Shown piece by piece: positions 1 to 8,600 of a DNA stretch of 64,000 nt. How positions within the stretch are numbered: the stretch's first letter is position 1; each line of letters opens with the position of its first letter. The position numbers and the translations under genes were made by a program. This DNA is from Cupriavidus pauculus. GTDB taxonomy: Bacteria; Pseudomonadota; Gammaproteobacteria; Burkholderiales; Burkholderiaceae. The notes beneath the pieces were generated by a model. The model was given only the letters and a program-made list of their open reading frames with translations, ran no database searches and was not told where the DNA came from. The stretch spans positions 24,889 through 88,888 of the forward strand of contig NZ_BPUO01000021.1 of assembly GCF_022179805.1 (NCBI RefSeq), given 5' to 3'.

Positions 1-2
1 GG

Positions 3-995
3 ACTGTGCTCGAGGAAGGCTTGCGCGGTGCGGGCGGCTGGCTGATCAACGGCAACGGGGATCGCTTCATGACCAACTACGACCCCCGTGGCGAGCGCGC
101 TACGCGCGACGTGGTCAGTCGTGGCATCTACGCCGAAATGCGCGCAGGCCGGACCGGCCCGATGGGCGGTGTCTACATCCAGATGAGCCATCTCGGCCCC
201 GAGAAGGTGGCAAAGACCTTTCCGGGGATGGTCAACCGGTGCAAGGACTGCGGCTTTGACCTGGCAGGCGGACGTGTTGAAGTGGTACCAACCGCCCACT
301 ATCTGATGGGTGGCGTCGAGTTCAATGTCGACTGCAGCACCGCGTCTCCTGGCCTGTTCGCGGCCGGCGAGGACTGCGGAGGCGTGCACGGTGCCAATCG
401 TCTTGGCGGCAACGGGGTGGCGAACTCCACAGTTTTCGGCGGTATCGCAGGCGATTCCATGGCCGCCTACGCATCGAAGGTTCAGCATTGGAAGGAACCG
501 GACAAGCGGGTCATCCTCAGTGGCATCGAACGTGCCGAGTATCCGTTCTCGAAGACGCCGGGCGCGATCCATGAACTCCGCGATGCGCTCGCCCAGACGA
601 TGTGGGATGACGTTGGCGTGCTGCGCCATGAGTCGGCAATGCGTCGAGGGCTTGCCTCGGTCGCGTGCCACCACGACGCGTTGATGGCCATGGGCGTGCC
701 CGATGGCGACCGCCGCTACAACGTGACCTGGCATGACTGGCTGAATCTGCAGAGCCTGGTCGACATGTCCCGCGTGATTACCGTTTCGGCACTGGCGCGC
801 GAGAACAGCCGCGGCGCCCATGCTCGCGAAGACTTTCCGGAGCCCGGCGATCTGCATGGCAGTCGCTATACCCGCGTGACAGCGGATGGCGATGACATTC
901 GACTGGAGATGGTGCCGGTGAAGTTCGACATCGTGACGCCGGGCACATCACTGATTACCGGTGAGGCCGGTCAACCCCCCAAAGTTGCAGCATAA
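3..995 (+). CDS. Fumarate reductase/succinate dehydrogenase-type flavoprotein, C-terminal part (5' end outside window)
   Basis: The frame is open from the first bases, so the start codon and the N-terminal FAD-binding GxGxxG segment lie upstream of the window. About 330 residues remain. Visible FrdA/SdhA/NadB-family features are the active-site stretch RFMTNYDPRGERATRDVVSR, the segment PTAHYLMGGVEFN, and the second FAD-contact block GLFAAGEDCGGVHGANRLGG followed by NGVANSTVFGG. The C-terminal helical domain is present but its tail differs from respiratory SdhA. No iron-sulfur or membrane-anchor subunit follows; instead a fumarase-type pair begins 11 bp downstream. That suggests a soluble dehydrogenase or reductase of fumarate or a related C4 acid (inference). 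The family call is firm, the substrate is not. Confidence 0.85.
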   Translation, partial: TVLEEGLRGAGGWLINGNGDRFMTNYDPRGERATRDVVSRGIYAEMRAGRTGPMGGVYIQMSHLGPEKVAKTFPGMVNRCKDCGFDLAGGRVEVVPTAHYLMGGVEFNVDCSTASPGLFAAGEDCGGVHGANRLGGNGVANSTVFGGIAGDSMAAYASKVQHWKEPDKRVILSGIERAEYPFSKTPGAIHELRDALAQTMWDDVGVLRHESAMRRGLASVACHHDALMAMGVPDGDRRYNVTWHDWLNLQSLVDMSRVITVSALARENSRGAHAREDFPEPGDLHGSRYTRVTADGDDIRLEMVPVKFDIVTPGTSLITGEAGQPPKVAA

Positions 996-1006
996 GGACC
1001 GCTACG

Positions 1007-1945
1007 ATGACGACGATATCCATCGACCGGGTCGAGGAAGCCGCGTTCGAGATCATGAAACGCGCCGCAATCGAAATCCCCAAGGACTACAAGCAGGGCA
1101 TCCGGGCGTTGCAGAAGACCGAGACCGGCAAACTGCCGCGATTCGTGATCCACGCAATGCAGGACAACTGGGAAGCCGCCGACCAGGATCGCCGGCCAAT
1201 GTGCGCCGACACCGGCCTGCCGCGCTACTACGTCAAGGTAGGCAACAACGCCACAGTGCAACGCGGCTTTGTCGCGGTGGAGCGCGCGCTGCGCAAGGCC
1301 ACGGCCGACGCCACGCTGGCGGTTCCGCTGCGCCCCAATCGTGTCCATCCGCTCTGGCGCACGGATAACAACAACAACGTGGGCATCAACGCGCCCGAGA
1401 TCGAATGGTCGTTCGAGCCGGATTCGGACTGGGTGGACATCACCACGGTCCACAAAGGCGGGCTGTTCGGCACCGACTACCGGATGTTATTCCCCGGCGA
1501 TGGTATCGACGGCATCAAGCGATTCGTGCTCGATACCCTGATCGCGTTCGGGAAACGGGGCCTGGCCTGCCAACCCGCGATTGTCGGCATCGGCCTGGGC
1601 GGATCGAAGGATACGTGCATGCAGCTTGGCAAGCAGGCAGCCTGCCTGCGGGTCGTGGGTGACCGCAATCCCGACCCGAAGATTGCCGAGCTGGAACTCG
1701 AACTCATGAAGCTTGGCAACTCCATTGGTATGGGCGCCATGGGCTTCGTGGGCTCGTCGATGGTGGTCGACTGCCATATCGAGGTTGGGCATACGCATAC
1801 CGGCGGGATGCCGATCAGCCTGCATACGTTCTGCCTGTCCTCGCGGCGCGCCACAGCGCGGATCCATGCGGACGGCAGCATCGAATACCGGACGGACCCA
1901 CAGTGGTTCACCCCATACCTGCGCAGGGAGACGGTCGAATGGTAA
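1007..1945 (+). CDS. Class I fumarase/L-tartrate dehydratase-type Fe-S hydro-lyase, alpha subunit
   Basis: This 312-residue protein matches the N-terminal (catalytic, 4Fe-4S) domain family of class I fumarases and TtdA. Diagnostic pieces are MCADTGLP near residue 66 with the first cluster Cys, GIGLGGSKDTC near residue 200, and HIEVGHTHTGGMPISLHTFC near residue 265 with late cluster Cys positions. Such alpha subunits pair with a separate beta subunit, and the next gene, overlapping by 7 bp, is exactly that. The enzyme would reversibly hydrate or dehydrate fumarate/malate or tartrate/oxaloacetate. Its position between a fumarate-reductase-like gene and a fumarate-forming aspA favours a C4-dicarboxylate role, but fumarase and tartrate dehydratase cannot be told apart by eye. 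Confidence 0.88.
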   Translation: MTTISIDRVEEAAFEIMKRAAIEIPKDYKQGIRALQKTETGKLPRFVIHAMQDNWEAADQDRRPMCADTGLPRYYVKVGNNATVQRGFVAVERALRKATADATLAVPLRPNRVHPLWRTDNNNNVGINAPEIEWSFEPDSDWVDITTVHKGGLFGTDYRMLFPGDGIDGIKRFVLDTLIAFGKRGLACQPAIVGIGLGGSKDTCMQLGKQAACLRVVGDRNPDPKIAELELELMKLGNSIGMGAMGFVGSSMVVDCHIEVGHTHTGGMPISLHTFCLSSRRATARIHADGSIEYRTDPQWFTPYLRRETVEW

Positions 1946-2622
1946 GCCCGCAAGACGATGACCTGAAGGTCTTCCACATCAATCTGCCCGCCACCACGGA
2001 AGACATTGCCAAGCTTGAGCTGGGGGCCGCCGTGTACCTGACTGGCGTGGTCTACACGGCGCGGGAAGGTGTCTACAAGAAGGTGCTCGACGAGGGCCTG
2101 GAGCCGCCCGTCGAGCTCCGCGGCCTTAGCAATGTCAACTTTCACTGCTCGCCTGCCGCCGCGCCCAATGAGGATGGAAGCTATAACGTCGGTGCAGTGA
2201 CAGCCACCGCAAGTTTCCGCTTCTCGAAGTGGATACCAAAGTGGATGGAGAAGACCGCGTGCCGCATCTTCATCGGCAAGGGCGGCATGCCTGCCGACGA
2301 CTACAAGCGCGTGCTAGCGCCAGGTGGGGCCATCTATCTCACGACGGTAGGTTACGGCACCGGTGCGCTACTCGGTCGGGGTATCAAGCAGGTGAAGGAC
2401 GTGTTCTGGCTCGACGAACTCGGCATTGCGCAAGCCATGTGGATGTTCGAAGTGGAGAACTTCGGTCCGTTCATTGTTGAGAGCGACCTGGAGGGCAACT
2501 CGCTTTTCGCGCAGCACGCCGAAGTCATCAACGCTGGAATCGAAAAGCTTTACGCAGGGCTGAAGCCGCCAGCACTGCATCGATACGGCGAGACCGACGA
2601 TCGGAAGAACGAAGTGATGTAA
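1939..2622 (+). CDS. Class I fumarase/L-tartrate dehydratase-type hydro-lyase, beta subunit
   Basis: The ATG at 1939 overlaps the alpha-subunit stop (ATGGTAA) and has an AGGGAG ribosome site 9 bases upstream, so it is preferred over an earlier in-frame GTG. The 227-residue product carries the beta-domain marks of class I fumarases: LGAAVYLTGVVYTARE near residue 30, the segment CRIFIGKGGMP near residue 110 (the swivelling-domain substrate loop), and FLTTVGYG-like YLTTVGYGTGALLGRGIK. It would form a heterodimer or heterotetramer with the preceding gene product. Start overlap implies translational coupling. Confidence 0.88.
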   Translation: MVSPQDDDLKVFHINLPATTEDIAKLELGAAVYLTGVVYTAREGVYKKVLDEGLEPPVELRGLSNVNFHCSPAAAPNEDGSYNVGAVTATASFRFSKWIPKWMEKTACRIFIGKGGMPADDYKRVLAPGGAIYLTTVGYGTGALLGRGIKQVKDVFWLDELGIAQAMWMFEVENFGPFIVESDLEGNSLFAQHAEVINAGIEKLYAGLKPPALHRYGETDDRKNEVM

Positions 2623-2641
2623 CCAGACCCGGGAGCACGCA

Positions 2642-3475
2642 ATGATCATCGATTTCAGGCTTCGCCCACCGATTGGGGGCTTTCTCGACACGCTGATGTA
2701 TTCGGCAGGCGAGCGCCGCGACGGCTTTACCCGTACCGTTGGCTTTGACCCGTCGCCCGCGGCCCAGCAGCAATCCATGGACCTGCTGGTCAAGGAGATG
2801 GACGAAGCCCGCGTAGACAAGGGCGTCGTGGTTGGGCGTCTCGCTGGAACACTGGGCAGCGTGTCAAACGAGGACGTCGCGCGAATCGTGCGCGACTATC
2901 CGCAACGCTTCATTGGTGCGGCATCCATCGACCCGACAAACCGGGTGGCGGCATGCAAGACGATCTCGGATGCGGTCGCCGGGGGCTTCAAGGCCATCAA
3001 CATCGAGCCGGGCTCGTATCCGGTTCCCATGTATGCCGATGACCGGCGCCTGTATCCGATCTATGCACATTGCGAAGATCTGGGCGTGCCCGTGATCATG
3101 ATGGTTGGTGGCACCGCAGGTCCGGATCTGAGTTACTCGGATCCGGTGAAGACCGACCGCGTCCTGGCGGACTTTCCGGGGCTCAAGGTTGTTGTCGCGC
3201 ATGGCGGGTGGCCCTGGGTAACGGAGATCCTCCATATCGCCTTCCGCCGGCGGAACATGTATCTGTCGCCGGACATGTACTTCTCGCGGATGCCCGGCTG
3301 GGAGGAGTACGTCAAGGCGGCGGACACGTTCCTCTCAGACCGCATGTTGTATGCAAGCTCCTTTCCATTCTGTCCGGTGCGAGACTACAAGCAATGGTTC
3401 GAGACGCTGCCGATTCGTCCTGAGAACCTGGAAAAGGTGATGGGCGGCAACGCGCGTCGCCTCCTGGGGATCTAG
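2642..3475 (+). CDS. Amidohydrolase-2-fold protein lacking the N-terminal HxH metal motif
   Basis: A 277-residue TIM-barrel protein of the amidohydrolase 2 (ACMSD-like) family. Strand and loop signatures include RIVRDYPQRFIGAASIDP near residue 87, YPIYAHCEDLGVPVIMMVGG near residue 138, VVVAHGGWPWVTE near residue 182 and the C-terminal GGNARRLLGI. The first beta strand, which in metal-dependent members reads DxHxH, is here MIIDFRLRPP, so both usual metal-ligand histidines are replaced by Phe/Arg-type residues. The gene follows the fumarase pair by 19 bp with a GGGAG ribosome site and is probably cotranscribed. Lactonase, decarboxylase or a non-catalytic role are all possible. The function is unknown. 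Confidence 0.8.
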   Translation: MIIDFRLRPPIGGFLDTLMYSAGERRDGFTRTVGFDPSPAAQQQSMDLLVKEMDEARVDKGVVVGRLAGTLGSVSNEDVARIVRDYPQRFIGAASIDPTNRVAACKTISDAVAGGFKAINIEPGSYPVPMYADDRRLYPIYAHCEDLGVPVIMMVGGTAGPDLSYSDPVKTDRVLADFPGLKVVVAHGGWPWVTEILHIAFRRRNMYLSPDMYFSRMPGWEEYVKAADTFLSDRMLYASSFPFCPVRDYKQWFETLPIRPENLEKVMGGNARRLLGI

Positions 3476-3553
3476 GTCGCGTGCGGGATGTCCATGCGGC
3501 AAAATGACAGTCTCACGCGCTAGCGGAATGCATCACTCCACAATTTGGCAGAC

Positions 3554-4468
3554 ATGGACGTCAAAACGCTTTATACGCTGGTAGCCATCGCCGATCGAGG
3601 CAGTTTTGCCGAGGCTGGCAACGCTATCGGGTTGACCGTCTCGGCCGTCAGCATGCAGATGCGGGCGCTTGAGGAAGAACTGGGCATCACCATCTTCGAC
3701 CGCAGTCGCCGTCCCCCTGTGTTGACTGACGCCGGGCTGGCATTCACCAATCGTGCGCGTGACCTCCTGACCCATTGGGAAAGCATGAGCGCAGCCCTCA
3801 AGCGGGAAGCGGCCGGTGGTGTGTTGAAGCTGGGTTCGGTGCATACCTGCGTGTCCGGCGTCCTGCCGCTTGCTCTCAAGCGGCTGCATCAGCAGGGGCA
3901 TCGCATCGACATCCACCTCACCACAGGCCTTACCCATGACCTGGAGCGGGCGGTGTATCGACGGCAATTGGACGTGGCTGTCGTCACTGAACCGGAGGTC
4001 CCGCGCCTGGACTTGCAGTTCATGCCTTTTTTCAACGAGGAATTCGTGGTGATCACACATACCACCACGCGAGGAGACTCGGACAAGGGAATCCTGGAGA
4101 CAACGCCCTACGTGCGATTCAATCGTACCGCCCGTGTGGGGCTTCTCGTCCAGGAGGAAATGGTCCGGCGCCAGATCGCGGTCCGATCGACCATGGAAAT
4201 CGATACGCTCGAGGGCGTGATCGCCATGGTCGCAAATGGGCTGGGCTCGTCGGTTGTACCTGCCCGTGGAGTAGAAAACGAATTTCCGGCATCGATCCGA
4301 ACCATCCCGTTTGGCTCACCGCCTTTGATGCGCCGGCTCGGCATTCTGGTCCCCCGGGACAATCCGCGTGCGCATCTTTCGCACCTGCTGCTGGAGGCCC
4401 TCACTGCCGTGACAAAGCCGACAAGTACACCGGACGATGGTCGTCCGAGACTCGTGCAGAAGAGCTGA
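3554..4468 (+). CDS. LysR-family transcriptional regulator
   Basis: A 304-residue LysR regulator. The N-terminal winged helix-turn-helix reads LYTLVAIADRGSFAEAGNAI, then a recognition helix SAVSMQMRALEEELGI, and is followed by the periplasmic-binding-like effector domain from about residue 90 to 290. The ATG at 3554 is chosen; a TTG three codons upstream is an alternative. The gene lies between the fumarase-type operon and the Bug/TauE genes, all on the same strand, so control of one or both is likely (inference). The effector is perhaps a C4-dicarboxylate. Confidence 0.9.
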   Translation: MDVKTLYTLVAIADRGSFAEAGNAIGLTVSAVSMQMRALEEELGITIFDRSRRPPVLTDAGLAFTNRARDLLTHWESMSAALKREAAGGVLKLGSVHTCVSGVLPLALKRLHQQGHRIDIHLTTGLTHDLERAVYRRQLDVAVVTEPEVPRLDLQFMPFFNEEFVVITHTTTRGDSDKGILETTPYVRFNRTARVGLLVQEEMVRRQIAVRSTMEIDTLEGVIAMVANGLGSSVVPARGVENEFPASIRTIPFGSPPLMRRLGILVPRDNPRAHLSHLLLEALTAVTKPTSTPDDGRPRLVQKS

Positions 4469-4724
4469 CCATGGCCATGTCGGATTTTCTGAATCCGTAC
4501 CGAATGGCATAAAGATTACCAAGTAGCAGACATTGGTGACTCCGATCCGGAAGGTCGGATGGGGGGCGTTTTGTCAAAAAAAATAGATAAGAACTTTAAC
4601 TGGTAACGGTGAGCGTTATATCTCGTTTTCGTTATCAGTGAGCTGAAACTAGGATTTTCTGAAAGCACACAACGATATGCACACATAGTCGTCGACGGAT
4701 GACGACGCCACAAAGGAGACAACA
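4469..4724 (+). promoter_or_regulatory. AT-rich promoter region of the Bug/TauE genes with an inverted repeat
   Basis: This 256-bp gap is much more AT-rich than its neighbours from about 4565 to 4660. It contains a perfect 5-bp inverted repeat, TAACG-N5-CGTTA, at 4604-4618. A strong ribosome site, AAAGGAGA, ends 8 bases before the ATG at 4725. The repeat is a plausible operator for the LysR regulator just upstream, but that is inference. No small gene is visible. Confidence 0.45.
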
Positions 4725-5819
4725 ATGAACGCGAATGACACGGAGATGGCCAGAGGCGGTTGGATTGTGCGAGGGCGACAGTGGTGGCGTCGCATACGCC
4801 AGCATCCCATCGTCAAGGAGTTGTACCGCGACCGCGATGCACCGTCGTTCAGCACGTCTACCGGAGTGGCCATGTTTGCGTTTGTCATTGCGCCGGTGGC
4901 AATGGTGCAGGTTCATGCAGAGGAGTGGCCCACCAAGCCGGTTCGCCTTGTGGTGCCGTTTGCCTCTGGGGGCGCCACGGACCTGCTGGCTCGCGCAGTC
5001 GCCGTCGAGCTTGGCAAGCAGTGGAAGCAGCCCGTCGTCGTGGACAACCGGCCAGGTGCTGGCGGCGCGGTGGGGGCGGAAGCCGTTGCCAAATCTGCGC
5101 CTGACGGATACACGCTGTTGCTTGCGTCGGGAAGCATGTTCACGGTCAATCCATTCATCTATCAGAAGCTTCCGTACTCGGCCGAGAGTTTCGAGATGAT
5201 CAGCAAGATCGCCAGCGGGCCGATGGTGCTGACTGTGAATACCAGGTTGCCGGCGAAATCGATGGCGGAATTCATCAATTATGCGAAGGCAAATCCTGGT
5301 AAGCTGACTTTCGCATCGGCCGGCAATGGCAGCCAGGTACACATTGCAAACGAAGCCTTCGCGGAAGCCGCCGGTATCGATGTGGTGCACGTGCCGTACA
5401 AGGGGGAAGGGCCCGCCTACGCAGATCTGATGGCGGGGACGGTGGACATGACGGTGGGCAACATCAATGCCATCTCTCCGCTGCTCAAAGGCAACCGTCT
5501 CCGGGCTCTGGCTGTGACCGGAAAGGAACGATCCCCGCTGTTGCCCGACGTACCGACCACATCCGAGGCAGGTCTTCCTGGATTCACCTTCTATGGGTGG
5601 TTCGCATTGATGGCGCCGACAGGGACGCCCAAGGAGCTGACGGCGAGGATGTACGCGGATCTGGAGAAGGCCACCGCCGGGCCGAGCATGCAGCAGTATC
5701 TCGCTGCGCAAGGCATGACGAGAACGTTGACGCCAAAGGGCCAGCTGCCACAGGAGATCGCACAAGAGTCCGGGCGCTGGAAGCAACTGGTCACCAAGCG
5801 CAAAATCTCTGCCAACTAA
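4725..5819 (+). CDS. Bug/TctC-family periplasmic solute-binding protein with an unusually long N-terminus
   Basis: A 364-residue tripartite-tricarboxylate-type (Bug) binding protein. After the export signal, the mature part begins near EEWPTKPVRLVVPFASGG. It carries the family marks VVVDNRPGAGGAVGAEAVAK, APDGYTLLLASG and VHVPYKGEGPAYADLMAGTVD. These proteins capture dicarboxylates, tricarboxylates or aromatic acids in the periplasm. About 45 charged and aromatic residues precede the hydrophobic signal core (FAFVIAPVAMVQVHA, ending near residue 65), roughly twice the normal length. The strong AAAGGAGA ribosome site shows the upstream start is real. No TctA/TctB membrane gene follows; a TauE/SafE permease does. 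Confidence 0.9.
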   Translation: MNANDTEMARGGWIVRGRQWWRRIRQHPIVKELYRDRDAPSFSTSTGVAMFAFVIAPVAMVQVHAEEWPTKPVRLVVPFASGGATDLLARAVAVELGKQWKQPVVVDNRPGAGGAVGAEAVAKSAPDGYTLLLASGSMFTVNPFIYQKLPYSAESFEMISKIASGPMVLTVNTRLPAKSMAEFINYAKANPGKLTFASAGNGSQVHIANEAFAEAAGIDVVHVPYKGEGPAYADLMAGTVDMTVGNINAISPLLKGNRLRALAVTGKERSPLLPDVPTTSEAGLPGFTFYGWFALMAPTGTPKELTARMYADLEKATAGPSMQQYLAAQGMTRTLTPKGQLPQEIAQESGRWKQLVTKRKISAN

Positions 5820-5870
5820 ATGAATTGCGGCAGTTCCTTGCTACGCATTTCAGCCGTGAACTGGGGATCC

Positions 5871-6614
5871 ATGGGTACGGAACACTATGCAGTGCTTGGG
5901 GCAACGGTCGTAAGTGCCTACACGGTATTCGGACTCACCGGTTTCGGCGCGGCGATGGTGGCCGTACCGATCCTGGTGCAGTTCATGCCGCTACAGTTCG
6001 TGGTGCCCATGCTTCTGCTCCTCGACCTTGTGACAACTGCGATGGTCGGCATGCGCAACTGGAGCTCGGTATCCCGGCCAGAGCTGCTTCGCCTCATTCC
6101 ATTCATGCTGGTGGGCGTGGCGCTGGGCACTACGGTGCTTGCACAGGTCGAATCCCGCTGGCTGCTCGTAGCCCTGGGCCTTTTTGTGATCCTGATGACG
6201 GCACGGGCGCTGCTAAGCGCTTCGGCACGCGCAGAGGGCGTGGCAAACGGCTGGGCGGTACCGGCTGGCGTTGTGGGGGGGATATTCAGCGCGCTGTTTG
6301 GAACCGGAGGCCCGATCTATACGATGTACTTGTCTCGCAGGCTGCCGCAGATCGACGCATTCCGATCGACAATCGCTGCTGTCATCCTGTTGAGTGCCCT
6401 GGTGCGCCTGGCAGCTTTCGCCAGCAGCGGCCTGCTTCAGCAAGAAGACTTGCTGCGCAGCGCCGCCATTGCGATGCCCTTCAGCCTGATCGGGCTGGCG
6501 ATTGGATCGCGACTTCGGCGTGTCATCTCCGCTGACGCGGTGCGGCGCGCGTTACTGCTCTTTCTTGGCCTCAGCGGAGCTTCCGTGCTCTGTCGCGGTC
6601 TGCTAATGCATTGA
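5871..6614 (+). CDS. TauE/SafE (sulfite-exporter-like) family membrane permease
   Basis: A 247-residue protein with about eight hydrophobic segments and the TauE/SafE repeat signature: GLTGFGAAMVAVPILVQFMP near residue 17 and its second-half counterpart VVGGIFSALFGTGGPIYTMY near residue 140. The family moves organic or sulfonated anions across the inner membrane. The ATG at 5871 has a GGGGAT ribosome site; another ATG at 5820, directly after the Bug stop, lacks one. Direct linkage to an orphan Bug protein suggests the two work together in uptake (inference). The 3' end overlaps the convergent aspA by 12 bp. Confidence 0.88.
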   Translation: MGTEHYAVLGATVVSAYTVFGLTGFGAAMVAVPILVQFMPLQFVVPMLLLLDLVTTAMVGMRNWSSVSRPELLRLIPFMLVGVALGTTVLAQVESRWLLVALGLFVILMTARALLSASARAEGVANGWAVPAGVVGGIFSALFGTGGPIYTMYLSRRLPQIDAFRSTIAAVILLSALVRLAAFASSGLLQQEDLLRSAAIAMPFSLIGLAIGSRLRRVISADAVRRALLLFLGLSGASVLCRGLLMH

Positions 6615-8039
6615 ACGCGGCTTCGTATGAAGATCAAGCGGGACAGGGCGCGTGAGCGACTCCGGCTGCAGGATTCTGTCGAGTTCTTCCTGCGATAGCA
6701 GCCCTCGACGCAGCACGATCTCATAGACGCTGCCGCCTGTGACATGGGCTTCCTGAGCAACCGCCGTCGCGTTCTCATATCCGATGTAGGGGTTCAGGGC
6801 CGTGACCACACCAATCGAGTTTTGAACTGCGGCGCGTAGTTTGTCCTCATTGGCCGTGATGCCCTTGACGCAGCGTTCCGCCAGGGTCAGGCAGCCCGCG
6901 CGAAGATGGCTGACGCTCTTGAAGAGGCTGTGCGCAATGATGGGTTCGAAGGCATTCAGCTGAAGCTGCCCTGCTTCTGCCGCAAAGCTGACAGTGACAT
7001 CGTTGCCGATGACTTCGAAGGCAATCTGGTTAACCACCTCGGGAATGACCGGATTCACTTTTCCCGGCATGATGCTCGACCCGGCCTGCATCGGCGGCAG
7101 GTTGATTTCACCGAATCCCGCCCTGGGTCCGCTGGACAGCAGGCGCAAATCATTGCACGTCTTGGAAAGCTTGACCGCCACGCGCTTGAGCACGCCAGAA
7201 AGCTGCACGAATGACCCGCAGTCTTGCGTGGCTTCGATAAGGTTGGGCGCTGTCGAGAGTGGGATACCGGTGATGTCACACAGCCGCTTCAGCACAACCG
7301 GTGCGTACGACGGATGCGCCGTAATGCCTGTACCGATCGCCGTGGCGCCGAGGTTGATCTCGCAGATCAGCAGGGCGGCCTCACGCAGGCGTTGCTCGTC
7401 TTCGCCCAGCATCACCGCATACGTGCTGAACTCCTGCCCAAGCGTCATGGGTACGGCGTCCTGCAATTGCGTGCGCCCCATCTTGATGATGTGAGCGAAC
7501 TCGTCTGCCTTTTCCTCAAATGCCTTGCGCAAGACGGCCATGGCATCCACCAGGCCAGCAATCCCGAACCAGGTGGCAATCTTGAGTGCCGTCGGATAGA
7601 CGTCGTTCGTGCTTTGGCCGATGTTGACGTGCTCGTTCGGGTGGAGATGCTGATACTCCCCTTTGCCGTGGCCGAGCAACTCCAACGCACGATTCGCGAT
7701 GACCTCGTTGGCATTCATGTTCGTCGAGGTGCCGGCGCCGCCTTGTATCACATCGACCACAAACTGCTGATGGAGCGCACCATTGGCGATTTCCTTGCAC
7801 GCATTGACGATGGCATCGCAACGCTGCTGGTCCAGCAAGCCGAGTTCATGATTTGCAAGGGCAGCCGCTTGCTTGATTGCGGCCAGGGCCTTGATGAGCT
7901 CGGGATAGATGGAAATCGGCGTGCCCGTGATCGGGAAGTTCTCGACGGCGCGTAGTGTATGGACGCCATAGTATGCGTCCGAAGGAACCTGGCGATCGCC
8001 AAGTAGGTCGTGTTCGGTTCTGAAGCCTGCGCTGGACAT
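6603..8039 (-). CDS. aspA: Aspartate ammonia-lyase
   Basis: A 478-residue member of the fumarase C/aspartase superfamily; this length and the residues fit aspartase rather than fumarase C. It shows TSTNMNANE at about 104-112, GQSTNDVYPT at 141-150, and the flexible catalytic SS loop GSSIMPGKVNP at 320-330. It would deaminate L-aspartate to fumarate plus ammonia in the cytoplasm. A GGAGG ribosome site precedes the ATG at 8039. Its fumarate product connects it with the fumarase-type and fumarate-reductase-type genes at the start of the window, although it is on the opposite strand and converges on the TauE gene. Confidence 0.93.
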   Translation of the reverse strand: MSSAGFRTEHDLLGDRQVPSDAYYGVHTLRAVENFPITGTPISIYPELIKALAAIKQAAALANHELGLLDQQRCDAIVNACKEIANGALHQQFVVDVIQGGAGTSTNMNANEVIANRALELLGHGKGEYQHLHPNEHVNIGQSTNDVYPTALKIATWFGIAGLVDAMAVLRKAFEEKADEFAHIIKMGRTQLQDAVPMTLGQEFSTYAVMLGEDEQRLREAALLICEINLGATAIGTGITAHPSYAPVVLKRLCDITGIPLSTAPNLIEATQDCGSFVQLSGVLKRVAVKLSKTCNDLRLLSSGPRAGFGEINLPPMQAGSSIMPGKVNPVIPEVVNQIAFEVIGNDVTVSFAAEAGQLQLNAFEPIIAHSLFKSVSHLRAGCLTLAERCVKGITANEDKLRAAVQNSIGVVTALNPYIGYENATAVAQEAHVTGGSVYEIVLRRGLLSQEELDRILQPESLTRPVPLDLHTKPRSMH

Positions 8040-8251
8040 GATCGCCTCCGGGTACGGTTCGCCTGCAGTTGGTGGCTGAAGTCTAATGCTTGATCGCGTG
8101 CCTCACCGTCGTCCATGCAAAGACGGTATTACGGCAGAAGGGCACACAGACGTTATGCAAAAAGTGCATGGATACAGGTGCCGACGTTCCTTCGAGGCGG
8201 TCACGCTCGTCACGGGCAAGGCAGAGGCTCGATAGAAATCAAAAAAAGCGG

Positions 8252-8578
8252 CGCAATGACTTCTGGTTTACGGGTGTCACCTACAAGTTCACGCCGGCGT
8301 TTGACGTGCAGTTGGGGTAGTACTACTCCAACATCAAGAAGATGAACCTGAATGGTCCCACAGGTGCCACCAGCAATCCGGCGAACCCGCAGCAGGTCAA
8401 TCTGGTTCTGGACTATGCGTTGAGCAAGCGCACCGACGTCTATGTGTCGACGGCCTGGGCGCATAACGGCAGTCTGGACAATGACGGCGCCTTCACGCTG
8501 TACCTGTTCAACTACGCACAGCCTCCCGGCGCCAAGAATATGGTGGGCTTTGCAACGGGTATCCGGCACGTGTTCTAA
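8252..8578 (+). pseudogene. Decayed Gram-negative (Burkholderia-type) porin, C-terminal fragment
   Basis: Translation in one frame gives the last ~105 residues of a beta-barrel porin: FWFTGVTYKFTPAFDVQLG, then an in-frame TAG at 8318-8320, then YYSNIKKMNLNG through LDYALSKRTDVYVSTAWAHN to the terminal barrel strand MVGFATGIRHVF with its C-terminal Phe. Upstream of about 8252 the frame no longer looks like porin, and no start or signal peptide is present. This is therefore a 5'-truncated remnant with an internal stop. The hairpin just downstream was presumably its terminator. Confidence 0.8.
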
Positions 8579-8600
8579 ATTCCGGGTACCGGAATGCTCA

